64,000 nucleotides of DNA, taken from Photobacterium ganghwense. GTDB lineage: Bacteria > Pseudomonadota > Gammaproteobacteria > Enterobacterales > Vibrionaceae. The position numbers and the translations under genes are program-made. Below, in pieces: positions 61,495-64,000 of this stretch (the stretch's first letter is position 1; every line of letters starts with the position of its first letter). The DNA lies in the NCBI RefSeq assembly GCF_003025595.1, contig NZ_PYMI01000002.1:558001-622000 (forward strand). Direction: 5' to 3'. The notes under the pieces are model-generated. The model did not search any database and was not told the DNA's origin. It was given only the letters and a program-made list of their open reading frames with translations.

Positions 61495-63291
61495 ATGAGA
61501 ATTGCTCCCATTGTTATCTCCTTGCTAGCAGCCAGTTCCGCTTATGCTGTCAGTCCTCCGAAGCCCACAGCACAAACCATCTATCTCGGCGGTGATATTG
61601 TCACTGTCAACGATAGCGCGCCATCAGTGCAGGCACTGGCGATTAAAAATGGCCGAATATTGGCGCTTGGTAGTGAAGCTGACGTGATGAAGTTACAAGA
61701 TGAAGAAACTAAAATCGTCGATTTGCATGGAAAAACACTGATTCCGGGATTCATTGATGCCCATGGCCACGTCTTTAATACCGGGATTCAGGCTTTATCC
61801 GCGAATCTGCTGGCTGAGCCTGATGGGTCTGTAGACAGCATATCTGCGTTGCAGGAATCATTGAACGCATGGGCATCAAAACCGCAAAACAAGCAGCATG
61901 GCATCATTCTGGGCTTTGGATATGACGACTCACAACTTAAAGAAGGGCGTCATCCTACCCGGCAAGAACTGGATGCGGTGTCAGCAGATCTCCCTGTGAT
62001 CATCATCCATCAGTCGGGTCACTTGGCCACACTCAATAGCAAGGCGTTAGCCTTGGCAGGTATTGGGCCTGACAGCCAAGATCCTGAAGGGGGAAAAATC
62101 CGTCGGGAAGCTGACGGTAAAACACCTAATGGTGTTTTAGAAGAAACGGCTTTCTTTGGCTCATTACTTCCCATGTTTGCCAAGCTGAGTCCGACAGAAA
62201 ACGAGGCTATCTTCAAAGCGGGCATGGCGCTGTACGCCAGCTTTGGTTACACCACCGCTCAGGAGGGACGTGCCTCTACTTCTGCCGTTAAAACCATGTA
62301 TGAGCTGGCACAAAAAGCCAAGTTGCCAATTGATGTGGCAGCCTATGCCGATATTCAGATAGCCCGTGATGTTATTGTTCCACCCTATTACGCCAGCGAA
62401 TACATGAACGGTTTTCGCGTTGCAGGGGCCAAGCTTAATCTCGATGGCTCTCCTCAGGGTAAGACTGCCTGGCTGACCGAGCCGTATCTGGTTCCGCCAG
62501 AAGGACAAGAGGCGGGTTACAAAGGCTATTCCAGTATGAGTGATGAACAGGCCGGAAAATACATCGAACTCGCTCAAAGTAAGGGGTGGCAGTTGCTTAC
62601 TCATGTCAACGGTGATGCGGCGATTGACCAGTTGATCAAAGGAGTCGAAGCCAGTGAAGAAAAACATGGCAAGCCGGACCGTGGTTTTGTGGCTATCCAT
62701 GCTCAGACTGCCCGAAAAGATCAGGTGGGGGCGTTTAAACGCCTGGGTATTTTCCCGGCATTTTTCCCGATGCATACCTTTTACTGGGGAGACTGGCACA
62801 GTGATTCCGTGCTGGGTAAAGAGCGGGCGCAGAACATTTCTCCGACCGGGTGGGCGCGTGAATTAGGCATGATCTTTACCTCTCACCACGATTCTCCGGT
62901 GGCGTTACCTGACTCAATGCGAGTTTATTATGCTACGGTCAACCGTGTGAGCCGGACAGGTCGCCTTATCGGGCCGGATCAGCGGGTGTCATCGCTTGAA
63001 GGGCTGAAATCACAAACTCTGTGGGCGGCGACTCAATACAAGGAAGAGCAAAACAAAGGTTCACTTGAGGTCGGTAAATTGGCGGATCTGGTTGTTCTTT
63101 CTGCCAATCCGCTGAAAGTGGAACCTGAAAAACTGGCCGATATCCGTGTTGAAGAGACCATCAAAGAAGGGGTCACCGTCTATCGCAGCGATGAGCAAGC
63201 CAATAACGGAGGATGTATAGAATCCGCGCGGTGCAGTGCTGTTGCCACTACCGCGATGGTTGAATCTGGTTTGATGCATCATGCGCATTAG
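61495..63291 (+). CDS. Secreted amidohydrolase (Amidohydro_3, YtcJ-like)
   Basis: A 598-residue metal-dependent hydrolase with an N-terminal signal peptide (cleavage near ASSAYA-V, residue 18). Metal-site segments are GFIDAHGHVFNTG (H90, H92), LLTHVNGDAAID, FVAIHAQTARKDQ and FTSHHDSPVALP (C-terminal). It belongs to the amidohydrolase-3 family of exported enzymes with unknown substrates, usually N-acyl or amide compounds. The ATG at 61495 is preferred (GGAG upstream, gives the signal peptide). A terminator follows. Confidence 0.87.
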   Translation: MRIAPIVISLLAASSAYAVSPPKPTAQTIYLGGDIVTVNDSAPSVQALAIKNGRILALGSEADVMKLQDEETKIVDLHGKTLIPGFIDAHGHVFNTGIQALSANLLAEPDGSVDSISALQESLNAWASKPQNKQHGIILGFGYDDSQLKEGRHPTRQELDAVSADLPVIIIHQSGHLATLNSKALALAGIGPDSQDPEGGKIRREADGKTPNGVLEETAFFGSLLPMFAKLSPTENEAIFKAGMALYASFGYTTAQEGRASTSAVKTMYELAQKAKLPIDVAAYADIQIARDVIVPPYYASEYMNGFRVAGAKLNLDGSPQGKTAWLTEPYLVPPEGQEAGYKGYSSMSDEQAGKYIELAQSKGWQLLTHVNGDAAIDQLIKGVEASEEKHGKPDRGFVAIHAQTARKDQVGAFKRLGIFPAFFPMHTFYWGDWHSDSVLGKERAQNISPTGWARELGMIFTSHHDSPVALPDSMRVYYATVNRVSRTGRLIGPDQRVSSLEGLKSQTLWAATQYKEEQNKGSLEVGKLADLVVLSANPLKVEPEKLADIRVEETIKEGVTVYRSDEQANNGGCIESARCSAVATTAMVESGLMHHAH

Positions 63292-63839
63292 GTCGATGGT
63301 CTAAAGGCTTTGGTTAACAATACCTATCCTCAAGGGCAAGCTATTGCCCTTGTTTTTTTCGGTTTTGCTTTTTGTTTTTTTGGGAGGGGGTAATTTGGAT
63401 ATTCTGTGAAAGCCGCTTATTGGATAATGGAATGAGTTATGAAAATAATATTTAGATGACTCATTTGCGAGTTATTTTCCCATTCATGCCGTGGTATTCG
63501 AGCATCGTCTTTCTGTAAATTTCGGCAGCCCTGTTGATATAACAAGACGAAAATTTAACGCTTTATTAGCCTTTCAAATCATAAAGTAAGCGTAATGGTT
63601 TCGATTTTTCCCTAACATTTTTTAGGGGAAGTGCTTGTTGATAAATATTTAATTATTAAGGCTTAATTTATTTTAAACCTGATGATGTTTGCGCCCGGCC
63701 TGATTTCAAAGCTGGTTGTTTAAATGATTGTGGATTGGATGCCGGTGATCGTTGTCCTTAGAAAAACTTTTGCTGGCTGCAATAAAAACGTAAAAAAAGA
63801 TTGGTTAACTAGCGCCGCATTTATACATTAGGAACCAAG
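63292..63839. other. Intergenic gap before the alkaline phosphatase gene
   Basis: These 548 bases contain the amidohydrolase terminator and then AT-rich DNA with no gene. They should include the promoter of the phosphatase gene; a clear PhoB box was not found by eye. Confidence 0.5.
63331..63359 (+). terminator. Rho-independent terminator after amidohydrolase gene
   Basis: The stem CAAGGGCAA / TTGCCCTTG with loop GCTA is followed by seven T residues. Confidence 0.93.
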
Positions 63840-64000
63840 ATGAAACACTTAGTTAAACCTCTCGCTTTCGCTGTAGCCACTTCTACTATTTCCTTTTCAG
63901 CACTGTCGGCAGAGATAAAAAACGTTATCTTGATGATCGGTGATGGCATGGGCCCGCAGCAAGTTGGTCTGCTGGAAGCCTACGCAAAGAATGCTCCGCA
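63840..64000 (+). CDS. Alkaline phosphatase, N-terminal part (runs off the window)
   Basis: The first 53 codons of a secreted alkaline-phosphatase-superfamily enzyme. A signal peptide ends near ALSA-E (residue 24), followed by KNVILMIGDGMGPQQ with the metal-binding aspartate D35. AGGAACCAAG precedes the ATG. The gene continues beyond base 64000. Together with the C-P lyase operon it points to active scavenging of organic phosphorus. Confidence 0.85.
   Translation, partial: MKHLVKPLAFAVATSTISFSALSAEIKNVILMIGDGMGPQQVGLLEAYAKNAP

Overview
The window is a chromosomal segment from a Gram-negative gammaproteobacterium. It is probably a marine Vibrionaceae relative (Enterovibrio/Grimontia/Photobacterium-like), but the genus is an inference from gene content only: MSHA-type pilins, a cyoABCDE quinol oxidase, an SgrR regulator, RhlE, an RsgA-type GTPase, an EctC-like protein and Na+/solute symport. 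No rRNA, tRNA, integrase, transposase or CRISPR array was seen.

Layout. 1-6 kb: the C-terminal part of a sigma-54 activator, a SpoU-type RNA methyltransferase, and a transaminase plus (methyl)malonate-semialdehyde dehydrogenase pair divergent from a LysR gene, which fits beta-alanine or branched-chain catabolism. 6-12 kb: a seven-gene amine-oxidation operon. It encodes an aldehyde dehydrogenase, the two subunits of a tryptophan-tryptophylquinone (TTQ) amine dehydrogenase, the maturation proteins MauE and MauD, and two c-type cytochromes. 12-16 kb: a PliG-like lysozyme inhibitor, a tyrosine phosphatase, and a NemR-like repressor with two copies of one operator controlling an NADPH oxidoreductase and a glutathione transferase. 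16-19 kb: two MSHA-like pilins (one non-canonical) and an acyltransferase. 20-25 kb: the cytochrome bo3 oxidase operon cyoABCDE with a strong terminator.

25-34 kb is an AT-richer accessory region. It carries a PaiB-like flavin-binding protein, gene fragments, an unknown lipoprotein/helical-protein pair, and a compact four-gene operon with every junction overlapping: a metallo-beta-lactamase-fold hydrolase, a trypsin-like protease with a helical C-terminal domain, a middle component and a 1040-residue Rad50/SMC-like ATPase with a CPLC zinc hook. I read this operon as an ABC three-component / Lamassu-type anti-phage system of the hydrolase-protease kind, and it is the most notable element here.

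34-47 kb: a Na+/solute symporter with a solitary ectoine-synthase-like gene and a divergent LysR gene; a second LysR gene; and a complete carbon-phosphorus lyase operon phnGHIJKLMNP without a phnCDE transporter. 47-64 kb: a third pilin, a lipoprotein pair whose large member has a caspase-like (CHAT-type) His/Cys dyad, a phosphotransferase, GlpM, a universal stress protein, a LysE exporter, a small NTPase, rhlE, sgrR with possible divergent small genes, rsgA with a possible 13-residue leader peptide, a secreted amidohydrolase, and the start of an alkaline phosphatase.

A recurring oddity is a set of short tandem-repeat arrays in the gaps between genes (7-, 8-, 16- and 18-bp units) and a 15-bp array inside phnI, which suggests frequent slipped-strand expansion in this genome.
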